From NCBI GenBank assembly GCA_035545895.1, contig DASZXJ010000200.1, positions 1-29,538 on the forward strand: a DNA stretch of 29,538 nucleotides. Direction: 5' to 3'. The notes under the pieces were generated by a model, which did not search any database, was not told the DNA's origin, and was given only the letters and a program-made list of their open reading frames with translations. The stretch's first letter is position 1, and each line of letters starts with the position of its first letter. The position numbers and the translations under genes were made by a program. This document shows positions 22,290 to 29,538 of the stretch, one piece after another. The DNA comes from DASZXJ01 sp035545895 (GTDB lineage: Bacteria; Planctomycetota; Phycisphaerae; Tepidisphaerales; Tepidisphaeraceae).

Positions 22290-23393
22290 TTATAAAACCA
22301 GAATGTCCGCCCGAGCCAGTGTCTCATCGTTGAACCGACCAGTGATGGCGGGCCAGTCTTTGCTGTGCGCGGTGAGCACCTCATGCCGGCCGTTGGTCAG
22401 TAAGACCGTGTCTTCGCACTTGGCGCCGACGATGGATGGGTTCCACGCGAAGGCTTGGTTATCGACGACTTTCACAGCGCTATCAGGGGTGGCGACGACC
22501 TCCCGGCCGGCGTAACCGGTCGAGCCGCCTTGATGGTGGAGTTTCCACTGGTCCGGCCAATTCTCTCGCGCATAGGCGGCCTGGATGTCCTTAAAAATCT
22601 CGCCGAGGGTTCGTCCCGGCCGGGTCAAAAGATTGGCGGCAGTATCAATGTTGGCGATGGCTTGCTGTTTCTTCTTCAACTCATCAGAGAGTGGTCCAAA
22701 ATGCACCCATCGCGTGAGGTTGGCAATCAGCCCGGCTACATCCGAACAGATGACCAGCATGACATGCTTTTTGATTTTCGTCGCGGTTGGAATGGCATGG
22801 CGGAACTTCTGGGCCCGCTCATCCGCGGCGATGAGGTTGACGGTCGGCTTGCCGCCGATGTCGCGAATGCAATGGTCCAGCAGTCCCGCCGCTTCGAACT
22901 CGGTCATGCCCGGCTTGAGCTGACGGCAGGCTTTTTCCATCGCCATCGCAGCGCGCTTCGCGCCATCCCGATAGCGAGCGATTTCATCCGGCAAAAGCGA
23001 CCACCGCAGCTCTGCAAAATCTCCCGGCAGCGATGGCAAACCCATGCCCAGTTCATCCGAGTCCGTCGCGACTTTCTTTGACCCAATCAGATCGCGCACG
23101 ATCTTTTGCGATGCCGCTCGATCCCACCAGGGGAAATCGACCACGTCGATCCCTCGGCCGACGAGTTCCTCCTGCCGAAAACGAGGGGCTTCAATGGTCG
23201 TGGTCAGACAGGTTCGCGAATCCCGCGTCGCATAAATCGCGGCAAACCCCACGGGCGTCGCGTTGACGACATGATTGTCACACCCGCCGGTGATCCACGC
23301 GAAATTGTTGCGTTGCCAGAGAATCACCCCATCAAGATGATGGCGGTCGAGAAATTGGGAAAGGCGATTTTGTTTGGTTTGGATTTCATCCAT
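22290..23393 (-). CDS. M24 (creatinase/aminopeptidase P fold) family protein with degenerate metal site
   Basis: The 367-residue protein has the two-domain layout of Xaa-Pro peptidases: a creatinase-like N-domain (about 1-140) and a pita-bread C-domain (about 145-367, from ARYRDGAKRAAMAMEKACR). Canonical M24 enzymes bind two metals with Asp, Asp, His, Glu, Glu. Here the S-D-I-T-R-T motif reads ANLTRW near 222-227, the E-P-G Glu is replaced in FAWNPSIVG near 315, and only the His region (LHHQGGSTGY, near 283) and final Glu (CEDTVLLT, near 325) look kept. A metal-dependent peptidase activity is therefore doubtful; a related hydrolase or binding role is possible. There is no signal peptide. It begins 25 bp after the WD40 gene and probably shares its transcript. 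Confidence 0.8.
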   Translation of the reverse strand: MDEIQTKQNRLSQFLDRHHLDGVILWQRNNFAWITGGCDNHVVNATPVGFAAIYATRDSRTCLTTTIEAPRFRQEELVGRGIDVVDFPWWDRAASQKIVRDLIGSKKVATDSDELGMGLPSLPGDFAELRWSLLPDEIARYRDGAKRAAMAMEKACRQLKPGMTEFEAAGLLDHCIRDIGGKPTVNLIAADERAQKFRHAIPTATKIKKHVMLVICSDVAGLIANLTRWVHFGPLSDELKKKQQAIANIDTAANLLTRPGRTLGEIFKDIQAAYARENWPDQWKLHHQGGSTGYAGREVVATPDSAVKVVDNQAFAWNPSIVGAKCEDTVLLTNGRHEVLTAHSKDWPAITGRFNDETLARADILVL

Positions 23394-23418
23394 GTGCGTT
23401 TGATTCCAGTTCTATGGT

Positions 23419-26058
23419 CTATCGAGATTGTGTCGTCGCAGGTTGAGTAGTGGTGTTTCTTGCAAGAATTTCCAGTCGTGCCAGTGCTGAAGCCGCTTCG
23501 GGCCACGCATTTGATTTTGCGAGATCAGATAGAACAGCTTTTGCATCGGCAGTTCCAAGCCATTCAAGCATCTGTATAGCGCGAAGGCTGGAGATGGCCA
23601 ATGGCGGCATTCGGGGATCTCGTGGCGGCGGAGAAAGATTTGGACGGCGGGAATTTGGTCTTACAGGTGAAGGACTGTCATCGGAGTTGTTTAGAAGACG
23701 GTCCAGCGACCGAAGGCGCTCGCCAGCCTCGCCAGTGGGCGGAGATAAAAGCGCTACCCGAACTGCTCGTGCGGCGCCGCTTCCGCCAGTTTCCAATTCT
23801 CGGTGTGCATGTTCTTTTGTAGCGGCATCTTCCGAAGACAATTGTTCAATGAGGATATCCCATTTTCTATAGTCCTCTTGTTTGATTCTTCCCCTTGCCC
23901 CCGTGATAAACTCATTGGGATATCTGATCAGTTCTGCACCGGCCGCAAAGGCCTGCGCTGCATCTTCCGATCCCAGCATGATCCAATGTTGAATCAGCGA
24001 TGTTCGGGCGAGTCGAGGATCAACTAATAATCGTCCAAGATCGTAAATCAATATTTCGCCACTGGCGAGCCCGGCAGCGAGCACCCGGCTGTTGCCCATG
24101 AATTGAATTGCAGTGAAATCCACTACTGATGGAGCATCGATTTTAGTAACAAGACCGCCCGACCTGCTTTCAAAGACATATATGCCGCCTTCGGAGATGG
24201 CAGCAAAAAACGCTCCGTCTGGTGAGGTTGTCAGCGTGGTCGGGTTTTTCAATTCATTCCGTTTTCGAAATCCTGGGATTTTGAGATCGAAAACGGAAAT
24301 GCCGGTGCCGCCTGCCGCCAAAAGAGCCGCGCCATCGGACGTCCATACAAGTCTGGAATATTGCTTTGGCTCATCTTCCTGTAGCATCTTCAAGAGGCTG
24401 CCGTCCCTGAGGCTCCAAATCCCGATGTTCTTTGTGCGCGCATAGGCGACCGCCAATCGCTTGCCGTCAGGAGAAAAAGACAGACCAAACGTTTGGTTCG
24501 GTGGCTCGGCAGGTTCAAGAGACTTTATTAAGTCGCCAGTGGATCGATTCCATACGTCAATATTTCCACGATTTGTTTCGACGGCAACGAATTGAAGATC
24601 GGCGGAAAGAGCTGAATTGGTGCTTAAGGCCGGTACAGTTGCGGGCTGGGTTGTTGGCAACAGCTCAAGAGTTTTTGTGTCTCGTGCTTCGAAATTTCTC
24701 GAACCCAGTTGTGCAAGCAGTGTTTTGTCATCAGCGGACGCGGTAAAATGCACCGGATTGACGCGCGTGCTTCGCAACGGCGCGAGGGCAAAGCGTCCTG
24801 CGCGGTAATTCCAGGTGATCGTCCATCCCGCTTGATCGACACTTGTGAATTGAGAGATGTCCGGTAGCGCTGAGAGAAAGGTGATTGGTTGCTGGTGGCC
24901 GGAACGAACGTGAATTGGCTTGCCGCTGGACGCGTCAAGAATCTCAATCCCGTAAACACTTTTCACCGCTAATTTTTCGCCATTGAGCGACCACGCCAAT
25001 GAGTTAGCTAGACCGTAATCCAGAATTTGCTCGCAAGTTTCGACGTCCCGAATCAGCACACGACTTCCGTCCACGTAAGCAATACGTTTTCCATTCGGTG
25101 AAAAGCGAAGAGACGTGGCGCGGTCGCTGACCGTCTCCGCGATTATTTTGTCCTGATGGCCGGTTTCGGAATCATAGAGGCCCAAAGTTCCTTTGCTGAT
25201 TATCGCAATCTGCTTTCCATTGGGAGACAGGCTCGCACGAGCCAGGCGTGCAGTCGGTAGATCAGCCACTTTCAGCGGAAGCCCCGTTATTGAATCAAAA
25301 AGTCGAACCCGCCCCTGGCGATCCAACATTAATAAAGTCTTGCCATCTTCAGAAAACTCCAGTCCGCCAGGATATTCCGTCGCAACCTGCACGTCGTAGG
25401 CATCGTAATCGCCAAGCGCTGCAACAAGCTGTCCCGTGGTCGGGTTCCAAAGGCGAACTTGATCTGAAGCGGTTGCGATTCTTTGTTGGTCACGTGACGC
25501 GGCAATATATTTAACAACGGTTTTGACCTCATTTTCGCCGGTCTCAATTGTGCTGATCAAATCGCCTTTCGTCGAATCGTAAAGAGACAGATTCTTATAT
25601 TGCCAACTGACCGCGAGCATGCTCGGTCCGATATATGTTACCGCGAATGCCTGAGCGCCCTTGTTTTCAATCTTGAATAAAGGCTTGGCATCGACCACAT
25701 TCGAGACAATGACTGCCCCCTTTCCTGTATTTGAAATTGCAAGTTGTTTTCCATCCGGCGAGAAGGCGAAGGACGAAGCGCTGCGACCGGAATTGAACGG
25801 CGAATATCCGAACTGATAGATGACACCCGGAGGCAGACTTGCGGCGTGCCGTGTCGGCAACGTCGATGCGCCGGGGCGCTGATCCCAATTCAAATCCCTG
25901 GAATTCTGCGTTGTTGCCGGAGCAGTCGTCTGTCCGAAAACCAACTGCGCAGGGATCATCAAAAGCACGCAAATGCAAATGGATGGTAATTCAGGTCTCA
26001 CCGCGGTCCCTTCGGATTGGCGACTTACATGATAACTGGCCATTCGGTTTGTGGCCAT
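23419..26058 (-). CDS. Secreted WD40-repeat protein with planctomycete HEAT-like C-terminal domain
   Basis: The 879-residue protein has a Sec-type signal (hydrophobic ICICVLLMIPAQLVFG about residues 27-42) followed by a Thr/Pro/Gln linker TTAPATTQNS. About 85-680 are WD40-type beta-propeller blades, seen as repeated FSPDGKQLAIS, LSPNGKQIAII, FSPNGKRIAYV and FSPDGKRLAVAYA strands, enough for roughly two propellers. About 735-865 match the tail often found on planctomycete WD40 proteins: LIEQLSSEDAATKEHAHREL, then a Pro-rich linker and SLRAIQMLEWLGTADAKAVL. The C-terminus ends with a Thr/Gln run (TTTQPATTQSR) echoing the N-terminal linker. It is probably a periplasmic scaffold; partners are unknown. 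ATG at 26058 was chosen as the longest; Met6 would also keep the signal. Confidence 0.85.
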   Translation of the reverse strand: MATNRMASYHVSRQSEGTAVRPELPSICICVLLMIPAQLVFGQTTAPATTQNSRDLNWDQRPGASTLPTRHAASLPPGVIYQFGYSPFNSGRSASSFAFSPDGKQLAISNTGKGAVIVSNVVDAKPLFKIENKGAQAFAVTYIGPSMLAVSWQYKNLSLYDSTKGDLISTIETGENEVKTVVKYIAASRDQQRIATASDQVRLWNPTTGQLVAALGDYDAYDVQVATEYPGGLEFSEDGKTLLMLDRQGRVRLFDSITGLPLKVADLPTARLARASLSPNGKQIAIISKGTLGLYDSETGHQDKIIAETVSDRATSLRFSPNGKRIAYVDGSRVLIRDVETCEQILDYGLANSLAWSLNGEKLAVKSVYGIEILDASSGKPIHVRSGHQQPITFLSALPDISQFTSVDQAGWTITWNYRAGRFALAPLRSTRVNPVHFTASADDKTLLAQLGSRNFEARDTKTLELLPTTQPATVPALSTNSALSADLQFVAVETNRGNIDVWNRSTGDLIKSLEPAEPPNQTFGLSFSPDGKRLAVAYARTKNIGIWSLRDGSLLKMLQEDEPKQYSRLVWTSDGAALLAAGGTGISVFDLKIPGFRKRNELKNPTTLTTSPDGAFFAAISEGGIYVFESRSGGLVTKIDAPSVVDFTAIQFMGNSRVLAAGLASGEILIYDLGRLLVDPRLARTSLIQHWIMLGSEDAAQAFAAGAELIRYPNEFITGARGRIKQEDYRKWDILIEQLSSEDAATKEHAHRELETGGSGAARAVRVALLSPPTGEAGERLRSLDRLLNNSDDSPSPVRPNSRRPNLSPPPRDPRMPPLAISSLRAIQMLEWLGTADAKAVLSDLAKSNAWPEAASALARLEILARNTTTQPATTQSR

Positions 26059-26073
26059 TAACCAGCCGCCATC

Positions 26074-26400
26074 GTGACTGCCAGCTTTCTGATCAGCCTG
26101 TGTTTTTTCCTGAGAATCATTTACCGCGTCACGAAACAGGGGTGGTTGCTGGCGTCGATCTGGATCGGGATACTCTGCACGGGGCCAATCATCATGAACA
26201 GCATTTTCTGGATGCTTGGGCAGTCTGGTGACGATTTTACGATCACCGTTGTGTCCGCTTTTAGTCCGGGTGGGGCGCTAACTCTGAGTTTCAATGAGAA
26301 ACCCGTGAGTGCGCAGGAAGGGCTGATGTTTCAGGTAGCGCTGGCTTTGGCGTGGGCAGCGATTTTTTTACCTAACCCCAAAGCGGCCAAGCCTCTATAA
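26074..26400 (+). pseudogene. Short membrane ORF resembling the C-terminus of an ABC-2 permease
   Basis: This 108-codon frame has a GTG start at 26074 and a stop codon only 15 bases upstream at 26059. It lies divergent to the WD40 gene with a 15-bp gap, leaving no room for a normal promoter and leader. It encodes about three hydrophobic segments and the phrase SAFSPGGAL followed by a hydrophobic end. I read this as similar to the last helices of ABC-2-type permeases from planctomycetes, where an x-S-P-x-x-A-L loop precedes the last membrane segments. If so, the 5' part is lost and this is a remnant. A small intact membrane protein is the alternative. The MGMT gene starts 10 bp after its stop. 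Confidence 0.4.
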
Positions 26401-26401
26401 T
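26396..26401 (+). promoter_or_regulatory. Consensus -10 element before the MGMT gene
   Basis: TATAAT is a perfect -10 hexamer ending 8 nt before the ATG at 26410, so the transcript would start at or just before the start codon. The -35 region at normal spacing is poor. Confidence 0.45.
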
Positions 26402-26409
26402 TCAGAGGT

Positions 26410-26757
26410 ATGAGCGACGATCCAATATCACAGGCCATTTGTTCGGGGCGATTGAACCCGAAAATGACTTTTAGCCAAAAAGTCTGGGCGATGACCGCCC
26501 GCATTCCGCGTGGCAAGGTGTTGACGTATGGCGATTTAGCGCGGCAATTGGGTACGCGCGGCTATCGCGCGGTTGGACACGCGCTCAATCGAAACCCATA
26601 CGCTCCGCAAGTGCCGTGTCATCGGGTCGTTGGAAGCGACGGGTCGCTGACGGGCTTTGCCGGTGGTTTGCCCGCGAAACGAAAGCTGCTGGCTGCCGAG
26701 GGCGTCCTTTTTATATCGCCATCGAAGGTTGATCTTGCTCGCCACCGCGCAAAATAG
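26410..26757 (+). CDS. MGMT-family DNA O6-alkylguanine alkyltransferase (single-domain)
   Basis: The 115-residue protein is the C-terminal DNA-binding and active-site domain of the Ogt/MGMT family, which transfers alkyl groups from O6-alkylguanine to its own cysteine. The active-site motif is VPCHRVV with Cys70, the acceptor; alkyltransferase-like (ATL) proteins have Trp there, so this one keeps the reactive residue. RAVGHALNRNP at 53-63 supplies the recognition helix with the Arg finger, and TGFAGGLPAKRKLLAAEG closes the domain. The N-terminal domain of full-length Ogt (about 170 residues) is absent, as in many short bacterial members. A weak GAGG lies next to the ATG, but the consensus -10 suggests a leaderless start. 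Confidence 0.9.
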   Translation: MSDDPISQAICSGRLNPKMTFSQKVWAMTARIPRGKVLTYGDLARQLGTRGYRAVGHALNRNPYAPQVPCHRVVGSDGSLTGFAGGLPAKRKLLAAEGVLFISPSKVDLARHRAK

Positions 26758-26775
26758 TCCAGGCTGGCAATCGAA

Positions 26776-26804
26776 TTGGACCGCCGTGGGGGATGGGCCA
26801 TAAA
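26776..26804 (+). promoter_or_regulatory. Weak promoter candidate for the coiled-coil protein gene
   Basis: TTGGAC and CATAAA are separated by 17 nt. The predicted start near 26811 gives a 26-nt leader that includes the GGAGG site. The hexamers match only three and four consensus positions. Confidence 0.25.
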
Positions 26805-26826
26805 GTTAAGCTCGAATTGTGCAAAT

Positions 26827-26831
26827 GGAGG
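26827..26831 (+). promoter_or_regulatory. Ribosome binding site deciding the start at 26837
   Basis: GGAGG lies 5 nt before the ATG at 26837. An in-frame GTG at 26819 lies upstream of this site and would put the Shine-Dalgarno inside the coding region, so 26837 is preferred. Confidence 0.65.
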
Positions 26832-26836
26832 TTGTT

Positions 26837-27706
26837 ATGTCTCCGCACCTTGGTCATGTCTCCGCTTTGATGATCGCATTGGGTTCTGCGGTGACGTTTG
26901 GGCAGATCCAGCCCGTAGCCACCGAGTACAGGCCAAGCGGTTATCCCGAAACCTATAGCGCGTTTTATCCCGGCGTGGAACTTCGCGCCTTGCCCGCAGC
27001 CCGCGCACAGGCAGCTGTGGCGCGCACGCAACTGAGTATTGCACAAACCCATTTGAACAACGCTGTTTCGGACGTGCATCGTTCGTTCCAACATTCAACC
27101 GAATTGAGAAACGCGCTGGCTGAGCAGCGCAACGCGTACGAATCATTGAAGGCGGCACGAGAGCAGGCGCTGACAAACCTCAAGAGCGACACGACTTATC
27201 TGGCGACCATTGATCTGCGCAATCGTTTGAGCGATCAAATTGAAGAAATGCGTGCTCAGAAAGATCCAAGCAGGATGCAGTTGATGGCATTGGCCACCAT
27301 GCGGTTGTCGTACGCGACGAAGGTGACGACGATGGAAGCCTCTGCGCTGGCGGCTGACCCGCGTGTGAAAGATGCGCGAGACCGTCTCATGGAGGCGGGC
27401 AATCAGGTGGCTGTGCTGGAGGAAAAATTCGACGATTCGGTGCGAAACGATCCAGCCGTGCTGGCAGCGCGAAAATCGGTCGAAGACGCCCGGATCGCGG
27501 CAGTCGGCACGGAGGCGCTGTATACCGAAGCCGTCAATGTTGCCAATGCAGCCATGGATTATGCGTACCACCTGTATGACCGGCCTTATCCTTATGTGAT
27601 CCAATCTCCGTATTACGTTGCAGGCTATGGTTATTCGGCCGGCAATGGGTTTCCGGTGGGGTATCCCATAGGCTATCCCTATAACTGGCGGGGAATGGGC
27701 CATTAG
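26837..27706 (+). CDS. Secreted coiled-coil protein with Tyr/Gly-rich tail, unknown function
   Basis: From the ATG supported by GGAGG, the product has 289 residues. It has a signal peptide (hydrophobic VSALMIALGSAVTFG, likely cleavage near FGQ). A long charged helical region, about 45-245, has coiled-coil character, rich in Ala, Glu, Arg and Leu with few Pro or Gly (for example LAEQRNAYESLKAAREQAL and LRNRLSDQIEEMRAQ). The last 45 residues switch to a Tyr, Pro and Gly-rich tail (YDRPYPYVIQSPYYVAGYGY). No known domain is recognised. The shape suggests a periplasmic structural or envelope-associated protein, similar in style to other secreted planctomycete coiled-coil proteins, but this is inference. 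A beta-barrel protein gene follows after 88 bp. Confidence 0.75.
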   Translation: MSPHLGHVSALMIALGSAVTFGQIQPVATEYRPSGYPETYSAFYPGVELRALPAARAQAAVARTQLSIAQTHLNNAVSDVHRSFQHSTELRNALAEQRNAYESLKAAREQALTNLKSDTTYLATIDLRNRLSDQIEEMRAQKDPSRMQLMALATMRLSYATKVTTMEASALAADPRVKDARDRLMEAGNQVAVLEEKFDDSVRNDPAVLAARKSVEDARIAAVGTEALYTEAVNVANAAMDYAYHLYDRPYPYVIQSPYYVAGYGYSAGNGFPVGYPIGYPYNWRGMGH

Positions 27707-27794
27707 CCCTTAGGGCCTGTTTCAACCCGCGGCGTCTCTTTCCTGAATCAGGCGGTATCGGTACATTCGCCCTCCTGTCGACGAAGGAGTTTGC

Positions 27795-28703
27795 ATGAGG
27801 ACGTTGTACGTGTGCGCACTTCTGGGCGTTTTCGCGGTCTCTCAAGCCCAGGCTCAATCGAATATCGATAAGCCGTTTCAGCCGATCAACCTTTCGCTTC
27901 AGCCCGCCGAACCGGAATCTGTTTATGCGCCGCCGATGCTGCCGCGCGACGATCAGGGCATCAACCAGGGGGCGGTTCATTTTGATTTGTCGGTCGGATA
28001 TTTCACCGATTACGTTTATCGAGGCATCGAGATTTTTGAGCCGCCCGGGGCGGAAGATCGCCCCAACCTGCAGGTGGATTCGCGGCTATCGTTTGACCTG
28101 GGCAAGTTGCCGCATCCGTTCGTCGATGTGTTTGTGAATTACGCCGACGCCGATCCGATCAGTTCCTTCCAGGAAATTCGCCCGGTGCTTGGCGCGGAAT
28201 GGAATATCCGCCCGCTGATCGTTTCCGCCGGACACACGAGCTACATTTATCCCAATCGCGATCAGTTCGCGACGTCGGAAGTCTGGGGCAAGATTCAGAT
28301 CGACGATTCCTATTTTCTCAGGACCGCCAAGCCGTTGTTGTCGCCTTATATTCTGGCGGCCTACGACTACGATTTGTACAACGGCTGGTACTTTGAGGCC
28401 GGCGTGAGTCACGACTTCCCCATCGAAGACACCGGCCTGACCATCACCGCCAACGCTCACGCCGCCTATGTGCGCGGGTTTGAGCTGTTTGCGATCGATC
28501 CCGCGTCGAAGGACGTCAACGGATTTCAGCACTATCAGTTGGGATTGATCGCGACTTATTCACTGAACACGCTTTTCAATTTCCCCACACGCTATGGCAG
28601 TTGGTCGCTGCAGGGGTTTGTCTATTACACCGACAAGATCGACGAGGACCTCAACGCCAACACCCAAATCTGGGGTGGCGCGGGGATCGCGTTTCATTAT
28701 TAG
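27795..28703 (+). CDS. Probable outer-membrane beta-barrel protein (TIGR02001-like)
   Basis: The 302-residue protein follows AAGGAG (27784-27789, 5 nt before ATG). It has a signal peptide ending near SQAQA. After a Pro-rich linker, the phrase VGYFTDYVYRGIE resembles the opening strand of the TIGR02001 family (N-Y-V-F-R-G). Alternating hydrophobic/polar strands with aromatic girdles follow (SVGYFTDYVYRG, LSPYILAAYDYDLYNG, WSLQGFVYYTDK) and the chain ends in aromatic FHY, as many barrels recognised by the BAM machinery do. The likely place is the outer membrane; the cargo is unknown. Upstream, a CCTGAATCAGG palindrome (27742-27752) sits between weak -35 and -10-like words and could be an operator. 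Confidence 0.7.
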   Translation: MRTLYVCALLGVFAVSQAQAQSNIDKPFQPINLSLQPAEPESVYAPPMLPRDDQGINQGAVHFDLSVGYFTDYVYRGIEIFEPPGAEDRPNLQVDSRLSFDLGKLPHPFVDVFVNYADADPISSFQEIRPVLGAEWNIRPLIVSAGHTSYIYPNRDQFATSEVWGKIQIDDSYFLRTAKPLLSPYILAAYDYDLYNGWYFEAGVSHDFPIEDTGLTITANAHAAYVRGFELFAIDPASKDVNGFQHYQLGLIATYSLNTLFNFPTRYGSWSLQGFVYYTDKIDEDLNANTQIWGGAGIAFHY

Positions 28704-28813
28704 GGATTTAAGAGAATTTCGGCTCGAATTTTTTCCGCGAGATCGCGGGTGTACATCGATTGGGTTGTCCGGCCCATCCTCGGTTCCGGCTGGTTGACAC
28801 TCAGTTACACGGA

Positions 28814-28842
28814 TTGACGTCCGCGTTTTACACCGCAAGAAT
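28814..28842 (+). promoter_or_regulatory. Promoter candidate for the dienelactone-hydrolase-family gene
   Basis: TTGACG and AAGAAT are separated by 17 nt, matching five and four consensus positions. The -10 ends 6 nt before the ATG at 28849, so the transcript would begin at the start codon. A second TTGACA at 28794 lacks a matching -10. Confidence 0.35.
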
Positions 28843-28848
28843 AACGAC

Positions 28849-29538
28849 ATGCGAAAACCAACATTTCTCTCGGCGGTGGCGCTCCTTTTGATCATTTCGC
28901 TCGGTCAATCACAGGAGCAGTCAAAGGTCAAACTACCGGCAGATGGGGATAACAACGGCGCAGCCGCGATCGCAGCGCTGAAAGCATCCACCCGTCACGG
29001 CGAATGGGTTGATGTCGAAATGCCCGGTTCAGAGACCAAGATCAAATCATTCGTTGTCTATCCCGAACGGCCTGACAAGGCGGGCGTGGTCATCGTCATC
29101 CACGAAATTTTTGGATTATCCGACTGGGTGCGCGGCGTGGCGGATCAGTTGGCATCGGAAGGCTTTATCGCGATCGCGCCCGATCTGGTCAGCGGAATGG
29201 GTCCCGGCGGCGGAGGAACCGAATCGCTCGGCAACAACGCAACGCGCACGGTCAGCAGTCTTCCAGTCGATGAGCAGTTTAAGCGCCTTGAAGCCGTGCG
29301 CGACTATGCCCTGAAAATCCCGGCTGCCAATGGCAAGATTGGAACAGTCGGATTCTGCTGGGGCGGGACCGCGAGTTTCAATTACGCCGCGCGTCAACCC
29401 AAGCTCAATGGCGCGATAGTCTATTATGGCACGGCCCCGAGCAAGGAATTGATGGCCAGGATCGAATGCCCCGTCCTGGGCTGCTACGGCGGCAACGATG
29501 CGCGCGTCACCGCGACGGTCGAGCCGACCAAGGCCACA
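28849..29538 (+). CDS. Secreted dienelactone hydrolase family protein, 3' end cut by the window
   Basis: The frame runs from ATG at 28849 to the window edge (230 codons) with no stop. A signal peptide (residues 1-20, FLSAVALLLIISLGQSQ) is followed by an alpha/beta-hydrolase of the DLH family. Landmarks are VVIVIHEIFGLSDWVRGVAD (with the HE pair and Glu typical of DLH), PDLVSGMG, the nucleophile elbow GFCWGG with Cys in place of Ser, as in dienelactone hydrolases, and the acid-bearing GGNDARV. The catalytic His should lie beyond the edge. DLH itself opens lactone rings in chloroaromatic breakdown, but secreted planctomycete homologues have unknown substrates. No Shine-Dalgarno is visible before the ATG. 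Confidence 0.85.
   Translation, partial: MRKPTFLSAVALLLIISLGQSQEQSKVKLPADGDNNGAAAIAALKASTRHGEWVDVEMPGSETKIKSFVVYPERPDKAGVVIVIHEIFGLSDWVRGVADQLASEGFIAIAPDLVSGMGPGGGGTESLGNNATRTVSSLPVDEQFKRLEAVRDYALKIPAANGKIGTVGFCWGGTASFNYAARQPKLNGAIVYYGTAPSKELMARIECPVLGCYGGNDARVTATVEPTKAT

Noticed and set aside
22455..23081. 208-codon plus-strand frame opposite the M24-like gene
   Set aside because: It has no signal, domain or ribosome site and lies fully opposite a conserved gene.
28715..28738. Possible terminator after the beta-barrel gene (TTCG-GCT-CGAA then T-run)
   Set aside because: The stem has only four contiguous pairs with a mismatch next to it; not convincing.

Overview
The window most likely comes from a planctomycete, possibly of the Phycisphaerae group. 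This is inferred from protein style, since no rRNA or marker gene is present. The giant protein opens with a basic stretch followed by an ALESRQYMS motif, a type of N-terminus common on planctomycete surface proteins. A secreted WD40 protein ends in the HEAT-like tail typical of planctomycete WD40 proteins, and many genes carry export signals. No CRISPR array, tRNA, rRNA or complete mobile element was seen.

Left third (1-10885, minus strand): one giant gene encodes 3591 residues with PKD-like and FnIII domains, a dockerin-like calcium motif pair, a transglutaminase-like region, DUF6531 and a long RHS/YD-repeat field. Its 3' end appears cut by an IS66-type insertion whose first gene runs off the left edge. 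The whole giant protein reads cysteine-free except for one Cys in the last ten residues, which seem to be encoded by the IS end.

Middle (10886-18431, plus strand): a gene-poor stretch holds a decayed DUF1080-type fragment. It is followed by a DctA-type dicarboxylate symporter, a glutaminase fused to STAS and cyclic-nucleotide-binding domains, a Tat-exported putative glycoside hydrolase, and a SAM-dependent methyltransferase. Dicarboxylate uptake and regulated glutamine hydrolysis could both feed C4/C5 metabolism, but no shared operon is evident.

Centre right (18513-26058, minus strand): a branched-chain amino-acid-type ABC importer (binding protein, LivH, LivM) has no ATPase genes here and an enlarged LivH. 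A REP-like palindromic element separates the binding-protein gene from livHM, and a perfect 18-bp inverted repeat separates the binding-protein gene from an M24-like (creatinase-fold) gene. That gene lies 25 bp downstream of the secreted WD40 protein gene.

Right end (26074-29538, plus strand): a short membrane ORF resembling the tail of an ABC-2 permease, an MGMT-type DNA alkyltransferase, a secreted coiled-coil protein, a probable outer-membrane beta-barrel protein, and a secreted dienelactone-hydrolase-family protein cut by the window edge.

Several genes (MGMT, methyltransferase, dienelactone hydrolase, perhaps dctA) have a -10-like hexamer 6-8 nt before the ATG and no clear Shine-Dalgarno, suggesting leaderless transcription. 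Others (binding protein, glycoside hydrolase, coiled-coil, beta-barrel) have good Shine-Dalgarno sites.
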